A program made the translations under genes and the position numbers. A DNA stretch of 64,000 nucleotides. Source: Marnyiella aurantia. Lineage in GTDB: Bacteria; Bacteroidota; Bacteroidia; Flavobacteriales; Weeksellaceae. Location: contig NZ_CP059472.1 in the NCBI RefSeq assembly GCF_014041915.1, forward strand, positions 1,612,001 through 1,676,000, given 5' to 3'. The notes below the pieces were generated by a model. That model saw nothing but the letters and a program-made list of their open reading frames with translations, had not been told where the DNA came from and searched no databases. Below are positions 49,779 to 58,395 of the stretch, one piece after another (the first letter of the stretch is position 1; every line of letters starts with the position of its first letter).

Positions 49779-51815
49779 ATGCATACTGCACGAAAGAAAA
49801 AACAGATCCTGCTTGTGGGAAACCCCAACGTAGGAAAATCAACAATATTTAACGCCCTTTGTAACCGCCAGCAAAAAACAGGTAATTACGCGGGTGTAAC
49901 CGTAGCCAGCCATTCCGGAAACTATATTTATAAAGAGGAAGAGATTGAAGTGATTGATCTTCCAGGATCGTACAGCATTTATCCCAGTTCTGAGGATGAG
50001 GCTATCTTCGCTAAATTCCTTGTAGACGAAATTCACAATTATTCCGGTGTCATATATATTCTGGATGCCATGAACGTGAAACGCGGCCTTCTTCTTTTCC
50101 GGCAGATCCAGGATTTGGGAGTACCGCTGATTATGGTTGCTAACCAGCTGGATGAAGCGGAAAGGCGTGGAATTACCATTAATTTTAATGTTCTTGCTCA
50201 GGAACTGGAAGTAAAGGTCTTGCAAACCAATGCAAAGAAACAGGTGGGTATTGACGTAATAAGAGAGTCAATCCATGCAGATCACTTTACGGTTGCTGCC
50301 TCTTCCTCTTTTGAGATCCCTTTGGAACAGCGGGAAGCCGTTCAGAGAATTGCCGCTCAGACCACCGAAAAGAATGAGTATAAAGTGTGGACTCTTCTTT
50401 CTTCGGGAACCTATATGGGTAAACTGGATACCGTACACGAGCAACTGAATCTGAATGATGACAAATGCATTGTTCCAAAACGTTTGCAAACCCAGGAAAC
50501 CATAAGACGCTATCAGAGTATAGATAAGATTGTAGCCAAAGTTTTAGCAGAAAAACCCCAGCTAAAGGAATTTCTGACCGAAAAACTGGATGCAGTACTT
50601 GTACACAGGTTTTGGGGTTACGTATTTTTCACTGCTATCCTCCTGCTTATCTTTCAGATGGTATTCTTTATGGCCGAATATCCGATGAACTGGATAGATG
50701 GTGGTTTTGCCTGGCTTTCCGAATCGGTAGCTGCCATGCTTCCCGAAGGACCACTGAACAGCCTTCTTTCAGAAGGGATCATCCCCGGTTTGGGCGGTAT
50801 CGTAATATTTGCTCCTCAGATTGGCATCCTACTGTATTTTCTTTATTTACTGGAGGATTCAGGATATATGGCAAGGGTTGTTTTTCTGATGGACCGCTTC
50901 CTGAAACCTTTCGGCTTAAACGGTAAAAGCATTGTTCCCCTGGTTTCAGGTGTGGCCTGTGCCATTCCCGCTATCATGAGTACCAGAAATATTGAAAATG
51001 TAAAGGAACGACTTATTACCATATTGGTTACTCCCTTTATGACGTGCGCTGCCAGGCTCCCTGTATACAGTATCATTATTGCACTCGTAATCCCGGAAGG
51101 AAACTTCCTGGGTATTGACTACAGGGCTATTGCTTTACTGGCTATGTATCTCTTAGGCTTTGTAGCTGCCCTGTTGTCTGCAATTGTGCTTAAAAAAGTG
51201 ATAAAGCAAAAGAGTAAAACTTTTCTGGTGATGGATTTACCACTTTATAAAGTGCCTTTATTTGGCTATGATTTCAAGCTCATGCTTGGCAAAGTCTGGG
51301 ATTTTATAACGGGTGCCGGCAAAATAATACTTGCAGTCAGTATGATCTTATGGGTATTCAGTTACGCGGGACCGGCACAAAATGAAAACGAAATGGTGGC
51401 CACTGATGTTCACCTGGACCATTCCTACCTTGCGAAAATTGGTCAGACCATTGAACCTGTGTTCGAGCCTTTGGGTTACGACTGGAAAATGGGCGTATCC
51501 ATCATTACAAGTTTTGCAGCCCGTGAAGTATTTGTGGGGACAATGAGTATGCTTTACAGCATGGATGATGATACCGAAGAAACGAAAATTATAGATAAGA
51601 TGAGGAATGACGTACGGCCTAACGGCGAACCTGTTTTTACCCTGGCCACCGGAATTTCAATTCTTATTTATTATGCCTTTGCCATGCAGTGTATTTCCAC
51701 AATCGCTGTGGTGTACCGGGAAACAAAAAGCTGGCGGTGGACGCTTATCCAGACCGTTGCCATGACGGGACTGGCATATATTGCAGCGTTTATTGCCTAT
51801 CAACTCTTAAAATAA
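49779..51815 (+). CDS. feoB: FeoB ferrous iron transporter
   Basis: 678-residue inner membrane Fe(II) transporter. The N-terminal G domain carries LLVGNPNVGKST (G1), DLPGSYSIYPSSEDE (G3) and ANQLDEAERRG (G4). From about residue 270 come the membrane segments with the two gate motifs, one of which includes LVSGVACAIPAIMSTR. An ORF start eight residues upstream (GTG at 49755) overlaps feoA and is unlikely; the ATG at 49779 is preferred. It acts with the FeoA protein and the 50-residue protein that follows. Confidence 0.95.
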   Translation: MHTARKKKQILLVGNPNVGKSTIFNALCNRQQKTGNYAGVTVASHSGNYIYKEEEIEVIDLPGSYSIYPSSEDEAIFAKFLVDEIHNYSGVIYILDAMNVKRGLLLFRQIQDLGVPLIMVANQLDEAERRGITINFNVLAQELEVKVLQTNAKKQVGIDVIRESIHADHFTVAASSSFEIPLEQREAVQRIAAQTTEKNEYKVWTLLSSGTYMGKLDTVHEQLNLNDDKCIVPKRLQTQETIRRYQSIDKIVAKVLAEKPQLKEFLTEKLDAVLVHRFWGYVFFTAILLLIFQMVFFMAEYPMNWIDGGFAWLSESVAAMLPEGPLNSLLSEGIIPGLGGIVIFAPQIGILLYFLYLLEDSGYMARVVFLMDRFLKPFGLNGKSIVPLVSGVACAIPAIMSTRNIENVKERLITILVTPFMTCAARLPVYSIIIALVIPEGNFLGIDYRAIALLAMYLLGFVAALLSAIVLKKVIKQKSKTFLVMDLPLYKVPLFGYDFKLMLGKVWDFITGAGKIILAVSMILWVFSYAGPAQNENEMVATDVHLDHSYLAKIGQTIEPVFEPLGYDWKMGVSIITSFAAREVFVGTMSMLYSMDDDTEETKIIDKMRNDVRPNGEPVFTLATGISILIYYAFAMQCISTIAVVYRETKSWRWTLIQTVAMTGLAYIAAFIAYQLLK

Positions 51816-51819
51816 CAGT

Positions 51820-51972
51820 ATGGAGACCTCATTGCTTATTCAGTACGTGATTATCGCAGTTCTTTTGATTGCTGCCTTTTATTATATCTTTAAGATATTC
51901 AGAAAAAAGTTCAGTCTGCGGCGGAAGGGTAGTGAAAGTAACAACTGTGATTCAGATTGTGGTTGCAGTTAA
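51820..51972 (+). CDS. FeoB-associated Cys-rich membrane protein
   Basis: 50 residues. One membrane span (LLIQYVIIAVLLIAAFYYIF, about 5-24) is followed by a basic stretch (KIFRKKFSLRRK) and a cysteine tail NNCDSDCGCS with three cysteines. It starts 4 bp after feoB. Small single-span proteins with a C-terminal cysteine cluster are found downstream of feoB in other bacteria, so this fits. It was below a 60-residue cutoff and is easy to miss. A role in metal relay or assembly of the FeoB complex is a family-level guess. Confidence 0.85.
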   Translation: METSLLIQYVIIAVLLIAAFYYIFKIFRKKFSLRRKGSESNNCDSDCGCS

Positions 51973-52067
51973 ATGATCAGTATCTTAACTGCTGTTTAAC
52001 CTAATAAATAACTCACTGTGAATTTATGATGTGGATAACTGTAATATCTTATTCATGTTGGAATTCA

Positions 52068-52075
52068 TACTTTTG
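52068..52075 (+). promoter_or_regulatory. -7 promoter element of glmM
   Basis: TACTTTTG matches TAnnTTTG, ends 23 bp before the glmM start. No clear -33 box. Confidence 0.5.
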
Positions 52076-52098
52076 CAAAGAAAATAAAAACACAGATA

Positions 52099-53481
52099 AT
52101 GTCCTTAATTAAAAGCATTTCAGGTATCCGCGGTACCATTGGAGGGAAAGTAAATGACAATCTTACGCCGGTTGATGTTGTAAAATTCACAGCTGCGTTC
52201 GGAACACTGTTACAGCGTACCCACAACAGGAAAGATCTTACTCTTATTATTGGCCGCGATGCACGCATCTCCGGCGCCATGGTTAATTCGGTGGTTACAG
52301 CCACGCTTCAGGGACTTGGTATACATGTAGTGGACCTCGGACTTTCCACCACACCTACTGTAGAGGTTATGGTACCTGAACTGCAGGCACATGGCGGAAT
52401 TATCCTTACAGCATCGCATAACCCAAAACAGTGGAACGCACTGAAGTTGCTTAATGCCAAAGGCGAATTTATAAATGCGGACGAAGGTGCCGAAGTACTG
52501 AATATTGCGGAGAAAGAGGATTTTGAATTTGCTGAGGTAGATGATCTGGGGAAATATGAGACCCGCGAAGACGCTTTTGATATCCATATTCAGAAGATTC
52601 TGGATTTACCAATGGTAGATGCGGCGGCCGTTAAGGCAAAAAAGTACAAAGTCGTGCTGGATGCCGTGAATTCTACAGGTGGTATTTCACTTCCGCCACT
52701 GTTGGAGAAACTGGGCTGTGAGGTCGTGAAACTTTACTGTGAACCGAACGGGCAGTTCCCCCACAATCCTGAACCTTTGAAAGAGCATCTTACAGACATA
52801 TGTGAGCTGGTTATAAAGGAGAAAGCAGATTTGGGAATTGTAGTGGATCCTGATGTAGACCGTTTGGCGCTTATCGATGAAAAAGGCGAGATGTTCGGCG
52901 AAGAATATACGCTGGTGGCTGTTGCAGATTATCTGCTGAAGCATACCAATGGAGTAGCGGTATCCAATCTTTCCTCCAGCCGCGCATTAAGGGATGTGGC
53001 ACATACGCACAACTCTCAGTATTTTGCAAGTGCAGTGGGCGAGGTGAATGTGGTGAACCTGATGAAGGAAAAAAACGCGGTTATCGGTGGTGAAGGAAAT
53101 GGTGGAATTATCTATCCCGACCTGCACTTTGGAAGAGATTCGTTGGTAGGAGCTGCACTGTTCCTTACACATCTTGCGAAAGAAGGTAAAACAGTTTCTG
53201 AACTGCGTGACGGTTATCCTGCGTACTTTATGGGCAAGAAGAAAATTGAACTCACGCCGGACATTGATGTAGATGCACTTTTAACAAAAATGGAGAAAGA
53301 GTATCAAAATGAAGAGGTTTCCGTAGTAGATGGTGTTAAAATTGATTTCAAAGAAAATTGGGTACACCTCAGAAAATCCAATACAGAACCTATTATCCGC
53401 ATTTATACGGAGGCAAAATCCCAGGAGGAAGCCGACCGTTTGGGCGATGAGATAATAGTAAAGATTAAAACGCTGATCTAA
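52099..53481 (+). CDS. glmM: Phosphoglucosamine mutase
   Basis: 460-residue alpha-D-phosphohexomutase that converts glucosamine-6-phosphate to glucosamine-1-phosphate for UDP-GlcNAc and so for peptidoglycan and LPS. The catalytic phosphoserine is S106 in LTASHNPKQWNA. The metal loop DPDVDRLAL (about 251-259) and the sugar-binding GGEGNGGII follow. The C-terminal RKSNTEPIIRIYTEA binds phosphate. Family members with this motif set can be phosphoglucosamine or phosphomannomutases, but the length and HNP context favour GlmM. Confidence 0.88.
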   Translation: MSLIKSISGIRGTIGGKVNDNLTPVDVVKFTAAFGTLLQRTHNRKDLTLIIGRDARISGAMVNSVVTATLQGLGIHVVDLGLSTTPTVEVMVPELQAHGGIILTASHNPKQWNALKLLNAKGEFINADEGAEVLNIAEKEDFEFAEVDDLGKYETREDAFDIHIQKILDLPMVDAAAVKAKKYKVVLDAVNSTGGISLPPLLEKLGCEVVKLYCEPNGQFPHNPEPLKEHLTDICELVIKEKADLGIVVDPDVDRLALIDEKGEMFGEEYTLVAVADYLLKHTNGVAVSNLSSSRALRDVAHTHNSQYFASAVGEVNVVNLMKEKNAVIGGEGNGGIIYPDLHFGRDSLVGAALFLTHLAKEGKTVSELRDGYPAYFMGKKKIELTPDIDVDALLTKMEKEYQNEEVSVVDGVKIDFKENWVHLRKSNTEPIIRIYTEAKSQEEADRLGDEIIVKIKTLI

Positions 53482-53564
53482 GGTCAGCAGAGTTAAGTTT
53501 AATTAGATGTTTAATCAAAGTTTGGAACCTGGTTTCATACATTGTTTGGACTACAAACAGATAA

Positions 53565-54935
53565 GTGGAAGAATTTTTTGAAAACGAACTTGCAAGAAAG
53601 TTCGAAGATATGATAGAGAACAATGATGAATACTACTTCGATACCGAAGAGTTGGAAGACATCATTATTTACTATCTGGAACTGGGAGACATTTCCTATG
53701 CAGAACAGGCTGTAAACTTTGGCCTGAAACTGCACCCCAATTCCATTGAAATTAAAACAAAACAACTGGAAGTCCTGCTGGAACTGGAGGATTACAGTAC
53801 TGCGCGTAAACTCATTGCAGAGCTTACCGAATCCTGTATGGAAAGCACTGATTTCCTGGTTTGCTGTGCAAAATATTACTCTAACCTGGGAAACCCCAGA
53901 AGAGCCATTGAGTTTTGTGAAAAAGCGCTGAAACTGGAGGAGGAACAGAACTTCCTTCACAATTTTATAGCGGACGAGCATATTAACCTGCAGGATCCCT
54001 TCAGCGCACTGAAGCATTATAAACTCGCACTTACCTTTGATCCGAATGACGAATATTCATTTGAAAACTGTCTGGTTTGCCTGAACGAGCTTAAAAAGTA
54101 TGATGAAGCTGTAGAGTTTATGAATTCGTACCTGGACCGTTTCCCTTTCTCGGAGATCGCCTGGTATGAATATGGCCAGTTTTTCTTTAACCGGAAGAAT
54201 TATGAGGAGGCTATTAAAGCTTTTGACTATCTGCTTGCCATCAATTCCGGCTCAGTAAATGTTTACGGAAATAAAGCCGCCTGTCTGGAAGCTTTGGGTA
54301 AATATGATGAGGCCATTAAGGTGTACCAGGAGATGCTTGAGGTTGAATTTACGAAAGCTTTTACTTACTACAAAATCGGTCTGTGTTACCGAGAACTTAA
54401 ACAGCCGGTGCAGGCACTTGCTGCCTTCCAGAGATCGATGGTAGAAGATCCTCAGTTCTACCAGTCCATGATGGAGCAAAGCTATATTTATGAGGAGATG
54501 GGCGGTATGAAAGAAGCTTTGCACTTTGCCAAGGAAGCTACGGCTCTGAACGAGGATAATCTGGACTATCAGAAACGGATGGCTTTCCTTTATATTGAAT
54601 CGGGAAGGTTTGAAGAGAGCCTGGATTGCCTAAAGAAGCTGGTGACCCAGGAACCGGGACGTTTTTATAACTGGTATGCGTATTCTGAAGTGCTGATGCT
54701 GTTGGGCGATTATGAAGAAGCCATTTCACTGCTTGACAGAGCGGTGCAAAAACACCAGAGAGCCGAGCTGTATTACCAACGGAGCAACTGCTGGTTCCAT
54801 CTGAAGAACGAACAGGGGGGTAGAGAAGATCTGGAGAAGGCACTTGAACTTGATGAGTCCATCGCCGAGGATATGCTGCAGAAATATCCTTTTATGGAAG
54901 AGGAGGTAAAGAAGGTGAAAGCTCGAAAGAAATAA
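53565..54935 (+). CDS. Tetratricopeptide repeat protein
   Basis: 456 residues. About ten TPR helix pairs fill the protein, with clear copies such as WYEYGQFFFNRKNYEEAIKAF, NVYGNKAACLEALGKYDEAIKVY and FTYYKIGLCYRELKQPVQAL. No signal peptide or membrane span is seen, so it is probably cytosolic and acts as a scaffold. The start is GTG at 53565, because an in-frame stop lies just before it and no ATG appears until codon 17. It follows glmM by 83 bp; function cannot be deduced. Confidence 0.88.
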   Translation: MEEFFENELARKFEDMIENNDEYYFDTEELEDIIIYYLELGDISYAEQAVNFGLKLHPNSIEIKTKQLEVLLELEDYSTARKLIAELTESCMESTDFLVCCAKYYSNLGNPRRAIEFCEKALKLEEEQNFLHNFIADEHINLQDPFSALKHYKLALTFDPNDEYSFENCLVCLNELKKYDEAVEFMNSYLDRFPFSEIAWYEYGQFFFNRKNYEEAIKAFDYLLAINSGSVNVYGNKAACLEALGKYDEAIKVYQEMLEVEFTKAFTYYKIGLCYRELKQPVQALAAFQRSMVEDPQFYQSMMEQSYIYEEMGGMKEALHFAKEATALNEDNLDYQKRMAFLYIESGRFEESLDCLKKLVTQEPGRFYNWYAYSEVLMLLGDYEEAISLLDRAVQKHQRAELYYQRSNCWFHLKNEQGGREDLEKALELDESIAEDMLQKYPFMEEEVKKVKARKK

Positions 54936-54948
54936 GAACTTCAATATT

Positions 54949-54980
54949 GAAGAGGGCAGATTTTATCTGCTCTCTTCATT
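54949..54980 (+). terminator. Terminator of the TPR gene
   Basis: 12-bp stem (54949-54960 with 54966-54977, one G-T pair) and a T-rich tail. Confidence 0.75.
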
Positions 54981-55021
54981 TATATATTGTTTAATCGGGT
55001 GATCAGAGTCCTGTAACTGAC

Positions 55022-55513
55022 TTACTTTACTCCGGTCCGCAGGCGGATTTTTTCCACAAATTCATAAGCGGCGGGGCAGATGAGGGTGTTCTGAATAGTG
55101 AGGTGATTGATCTGGTAGATTTTTTTCCGGTCCGTGTGGGGGAACTCGCGGCAGGCTTTAGGCCGCACTTCATAAATCGAGCAGGTATTGTCGTCATTTA
55201 AAAACCAGCAGGGAAGGTTTTGCAGGACTTTGTCGCCGTCTTCGTCCGTTCGCAGATACCGTGATTCAAAATCTGCGGTTTTCATGCGCAGATGCTTTGC
55301 GATACGGTCGGTATCCTTATCGGTGAAGAGAGGGCCGGTAGTTTTGCAGCAGTTGGCGCACTGAAGACAGTCCACCTTCCTAAAAACTTCATCATGGACT
55401 TCCTGCGCCAGATAGTCGAGGTTTTTGGGCGGCTTCTTTTTCAGTGCCTCCAGTGTTTTCCGGTGTTCCTTTTGTTTTAAAGTAGCCTGATTTTTATAGA
55501 ATTCAAGATCCAT
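55022..55513 (-). CDS. YkgJ family cysteine-cluster protein
   Basis: 163 residues. The N-terminal cysteine cluster is CLQCANCC (about 50-57), and a second set comes from NLPCWFLNDDNTCSIYEVRPKACREFPH, the zinc/iron-chelate arrangement of the YkgJ/UPF0153 family. The family's function is unknown. The start is set at the ATG at 55513 (MDLEFYKNQ); an upstream ATG at 55531 would add six residues (MAYFCP) and is also possible. It lies convergent to the TPR gene. Confidence 0.88.
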   Translation of the reverse strand: MDLEFYKNQATLKQKEHRKTLEALKKKPPKNLDYLAQEVHDEVFRKVDCLQCANCCKTTGPLFTDKDTDRIAKHLRMKTADFESRYLRTDEDGDKVLQNLPCWFLNDDNTCSIYEVRPKACREFPHTDRKKIYQINHLTIQNTLICPAAYEFVEKIRLRTGVK

Positions 55514-55552
55514 TGGGCAAAAATACGCCATATATTTTACAGAACCTGATTC

Positions 55553-55660
55553 GTGGGGAAACCGCGGCCGCGATAGCAGCGGCTACCCCACAGGGAGGCG
55601 GCGTAGCGAAGCGGAGCCGCCGACCGAGGAGTAATAGCGGATAGCGCGAATTGTCCGCCC
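55553..55660. repeat. Structured GC-rich intergenic element B
   Basis: This stretch between the YkgJ gene and the haemoglobin gene has a much higher GC content than both flanks. It forms two adjacent hairpins. One is a nested stem: GTGGGG (55553-55558) with CCCCAC (55586-55591), enclosing GCCGC (55567-55571) with GCGGC (55579-55583). The second is GGCGGC (55597-55602) with GCCGCC (55616-55621). A REP-like or transposon-derived palindromic unit would look like this. Reading frames across it are shadows. Confidence 0.6.
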
Positions 55661-55707
55661 AAAATACAGTACTGATTACAGTCATACCTTAACTGTTATA
55701 AAAGCCT

Positions 55708-55715
55708 TAATTTTG
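55708..55715 (+). promoter_or_regulatory. -7 promoter element of the haemoglobin gene
   Basis: TAATTTTG matches TAnnTTTG and ends 4 bp before the ATG, so the transcript would be leaderless or nearly so. Confidence 0.5.
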
Positions 55716-55719
55716 CAGT

Positions 55720-56100
55720 ATGAAAAAGTTAGAAAGCCGGGAAGATATTGAATTGCTTGTCAATAAGTTTTACGATAAAGTGAGCCGTGACGAAACAATA
55801 GGATTCTTTTTCAGTGATGTCGCCAGAGTAGACTGGGATCACCATTTGCCCAAGATGTATGCATTCTGGGAAACCCTCCTCTTCGGGCAGATTTCCTATA
55901 AAGGAAACCCAATGGCCATGCATTTTCCAATAAATGAAAAAGTGGCCATGGAAAAGGAACACTTTGCCCACTGGATAAAATTATGGACTGAAACTGTGGA
56001 GGAGAACTTCAGCGGTGAAATGGCTGATCTTGCCATTTACAAAGCCAGCAATATAGCTAACCTGATGGCGCATAAAATGGAGATGGCCAGGAAACTGTAA
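55720..56100 (+). CDS. Group III truncated haemoglobin
   Basis: 126 residues. The 2-on-2 globin fold is recognisable from the group III pattern: FYDKVSRDETIGFFF at the B helix, AFWETLLFGQISYKGNPMAMHFPI, and the proximal histidine H81 in EKEHFAHWIKLWTETV. Such proteins bind O2 or NO and can detoxify reactive nitrogen species. It is monocistronic with a terminator behind it. The -7 element lies only 4 bp before the start codon, which is unusual. Confidence 0.92.
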   Translation: MKKLESREDIELLVNKFYDKVSRDETIGFFFSDVARVDWDHHLPKMYAFWETLLFGQISYKGNPMAMHFPINEKVAMEKEHFAHWIKLWTETVEENFSGEMADLAIYKASNIANLMAHKMEMARKL

Positions 56101-56126
56101 TGCTGTTAAATTCTTGGGTATAAAAA

Positions 56127-56153
56127 AAGAGGCGGGTCACTGATCCGCCTCTT
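56127..56153. terminator. Terminator between the haemoglobin and antiporter genes
   Basis: 9-bp perfect stem (56127-56135 with 56145-56153). On the minus strand it is followed by seven T residues, so it suits the antiporter gene best; it may also end the haemoglobin transcript. Confidence 0.8.
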
Positions 56154-56174
56154 CCTGTTTATTAATTAGGTGTA

Positions 56175-57251
56175 TTAAGGTACTATCACATAGAAGATGT
56201 ACGCGGCCAGATTCACCAACAGTACTGCGCCATAAAGGTGATTGGTTTTACCGCGGCTTAGCGACAGCATTACGGTGAATACCGAAAGCGCCAGCATGAT
56301 GATGGATTTCATGTCCAGTCCGAGCACGAATGGAATGTCATATATGATACAGACTACCGATATCGCGGGGATCGTTAGTCCAACACTGGCAAGTGCGGAA
56401 CCTAAGCCTAAGTTGATAGAAGTCTGGATCTGGTTGTTCCGGGCCGCACGGATGGCTGCCAGTCCTTCCGGGAGCAATACCACTGATGCGATAATTACCC
56501 CTACCAGCGCTCTTGGTGCACCCATCGTTTCTACAAAATGCTCAATGACCGGCGAAAGACCTTTGGCCATGAATATCACGACTGCAAGACAAATGACCAG
56601 AAGTACAAGACTTGCAACCGTTTTCAGGTTAGATGGGGGATCTGCCTCATGTACGGTCTTGTCGGCCTCCGCTACGATAAAATAGTTACGGTGACGTACG
56701 GTTTGGAACATCAGGAAGGAGCCGTAAATTACTAAGCACGCCAATGAGATGAATACAAGTTGTGTTTCTGTATAGAATGGCCCGCGGACACTTGAAGTGT
56801 AGTTGGGCAGGATCAGCGTAAGTACAAGTATTGCCACGAGGCTGACCAGATAGGTGGTTGCAGAACTCCGCATAAAGAACTGCTCTTTATATTTCATACT
56901 ACCGGCTACTATACAGATTCCTAAAATACCGTTGAGGATAAGCATGACAGCCGCAAACACCGTATCTCTGGCATAAGTCATAGCACCTTCGCTTCCGGAA
57001 AGCATAAATGAAACAATAAGTCCTACTTCTAGTATGGTTATACATATTGCCAGGATGATGGTACCGTATGGTTCGCCAACACGGTGGGCTACTACCTCGG
57101 CATGATGTACAGCAGCCATTACGGTTCCGAAAAGAAGTATGCCTCCCATGATATTCGCAAAAATGGTATCGTTAAGAAAGCCTAAGAGGTAGAATAATGA
57201 TGAAACAATTGGAAAAATGACTGTCCAGTGAAGTAAATTTCTAAATTTCAT
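56175..57251 (-). CDS. Calcium/proton antiporter, ChaA-like
   Basis: 358-residue inner membrane protein with about 11 spans. It belongs to the Ca2+:cation antiporter superfamily. The alpha repeats contain ILEVGLIVSFMLSG and LPEGLAAIRAARNNQIQTSINLGLGSALASVGLTIPA, with the glutamates expected for Ca2+ binding. It exports Ca2+ (or Na+/K+, as in ChaA) against protons. The ATG at 57251 (MKFRNLL) is preferred to a GTG six codons upstream. It is monocistronic on the minus strand. Confidence 0.9.
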   Translation of the reverse strand: MKFRNLLHWTVIFPIVSSLFYLLGFLNDTIFANIMGGILLFGTVMAAVHHAEVVAHRVGEPYGTIILAICITILEVGLIVSFMLSGSEGAMTYARDTVFAAVMLILNGILGICIVAGSMKYKEQFFMRSSATTYLVSLVAILVLTLILPNYTSSVRGPFYTETQLVFISLACLVIYGSFLMFQTVRHRNYFIVAEADKTVHEADPPSNLKTVASLVLLVICLAVVIFMAKGLSPVIEHFVETMGAPRALVGVIIASVVLLPEGLAAIRAARNNQIQTSINLGLGSALASVGLTIPAISVVCIIYDIPFVLGLDMKSIIMLALSVFTVMLSLSRGKTNHLYGAVLLVNLAAYIFYVIVP

Positions 57252-57314
57252 AAAAATAGGTATTTTCACAATTATACAAAAAATCTATTTTATATCAAAA
57301 TGTTTTAGATAAAA

Positions 57315-57665
57315 CTAATCAAAACCGGGGAGTAATTTCCAAAAATGATAATCCTGGAAATCCGTGAACATATGAAACAATAGACCGACAGCAACTGCCC
57401 GGTAGCTGTTTCTAAGAAAAATTACGCCTAAAAAATAAATTGCGACCATAGGATAAGCGTGAAGCAAGTGGAAACCGACGCTGCTGCGGTCCGGATCAAA
57501 TACTGGATTTGCCAGGAGGTGATCCAGATCTACCAGCATGGTGACAATCATAATTAAATAGGCCTTCCGCCAGAAAGACCTAAAAAAAGCGATGGCCAGA
57601 AAAAATGGGAAAACAAAATGAAGCAGGTAGTGGACAGAACTGCGAAGCCAATATAGATCTTCCAT
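57315..57665 (-). CDS. DUF6122 membrane protein
   Basis: 116 residues with three to four hydrophobic spans and several conserved histidines and aspartates (RSSVHYLLHFVFPFFLAIAFF, VDLDHLLANPVFDPDRSSVGFHLLHAYP, FHMFTDFQDYHFW). The D-x-D-H-L motif resembles LexA-binding/metal-dependent membrane hydrolase-type proteins, and the pattern is that of DUF6122. The function is unknown. It overlaps the HEAT-repeat gene upstream by 1 bp. Confidence 0.8.
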   Translation of the reverse strand: MEDLYWLRSSVHYLLHFVFPFFLAIAFFRSFWRKAYLIMIVTMLVDLDHLLANPVFDPDRSSVGFHLLHAYPMVAIYFLGVIFLRNSYRAVAVGLLFHMFTDFQDYHFWKLLPGFD

Positions 57666-58375
57666 TATATTTTTCCTTTTAGAAAGTCCTGCCTCGTATC
57701 CTCATCCAGTTTTTCGATGGCATAGCGTAAGGTGGTTCGCGGCATATCCCTGTAGTGTGCTTTCAGGAACTGCTGAAGCTCCTCTTCGCTGATGTTTCCC
57801 ATTTCCCGCAGCAGCCAGCCGTTAGCCTTATGCATTAAATCATGCGGATGATTCAGGTTTTTCAGCACCAGCTTCTTCATAACCTCAAATTCCCCACGCT
57901 TAACATGATACATTGTGGAAACTATTGCCATTCGCTTGCTCCACAGATTTTCCTCGTTTGAAAGAGTTTCCAGTACATTGTTGTCGTTAGCATCGAAACA
58001 GTGCCGTCCTAAAATTTTATAGCACGAATTATCTACCAGATCCCAGTTGTTGATGTATGCTTTATGCGCCAGATAGAATTTTATAATTTCCTCTTTACTC
58101 TCTGACGCCTTTTCAAATTTAGTCATGAGTATAAGCAAAGCCGAATGCCGGTGCTCATGGATTTCCGATCTTAAAAGTTCCGACAGCTCTTCCAGGGGTA
58201 TCTTCTTCCAGTATTCTTTCACGATCTTTCGCTGGTCCGGCACGGTTACGCCTATGAACTGATCTCCTTCTGCATACTCTCCTTTTCCTGATTTAAAGAA
58301 CCGCGGAAAAAACGCCGCTTTCTCAGGAATGGCCAGATCTGCCAATGCAAGTTTTATTTCATCTGCAACATTCAC
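57665..58375 (-). CDS. DNA alkylation repair protein, HEAT-repeat (AlkD-like)
   Basis: 236 residues, all-helical HEAT-like. It shows the AlkD-family core YWKKIPLEELSELLRSEIHEHRHSALLIL, NNWDLVDNSCYKILG and the end MPRTTLRYAIEKLD. AlkD-like glycosylases remove positively charged alkylated bases without base flipping; the aspartate in NWDLVD is part of the active site. The frame has no ATG at the front, so GTG at 58375 is the start. It lies 20 bp after hflX and overlaps DUF6122 by 1 bp. Confidence 0.9.
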   Translation of the reverse strand: MNVADEIKLALADLAIPEKAAFFPRFFKSGKGEYAEGDQFIGVTVPDQRKIVKEYWKKIPLEELSELLRSEIHEHRHSALLILMTKFEKASESKEEIIKFYLAHKAYINNWDLVDNSCYKILGRHCFDANDNNVLETLSNEENLWSKRMAIVSTMYHVKRGEFEVMKKLVLKNLNHPHDLMHKANGWLLREMGNISEEELQQFLKAHYRDMPRTTLRYAIEKLDEDTRQDFLKGKI

Positions 58376-58395
58376 GCGATAAACTGTATGGTAAA

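Noticed and set aside
55503-55685. 60-codon frame through the GC-rich element
   Set aside because: It runs across palindromic hairpins and encodes Ala/Arg/Leu-rich low-complexity sequence; best read as non-coding.
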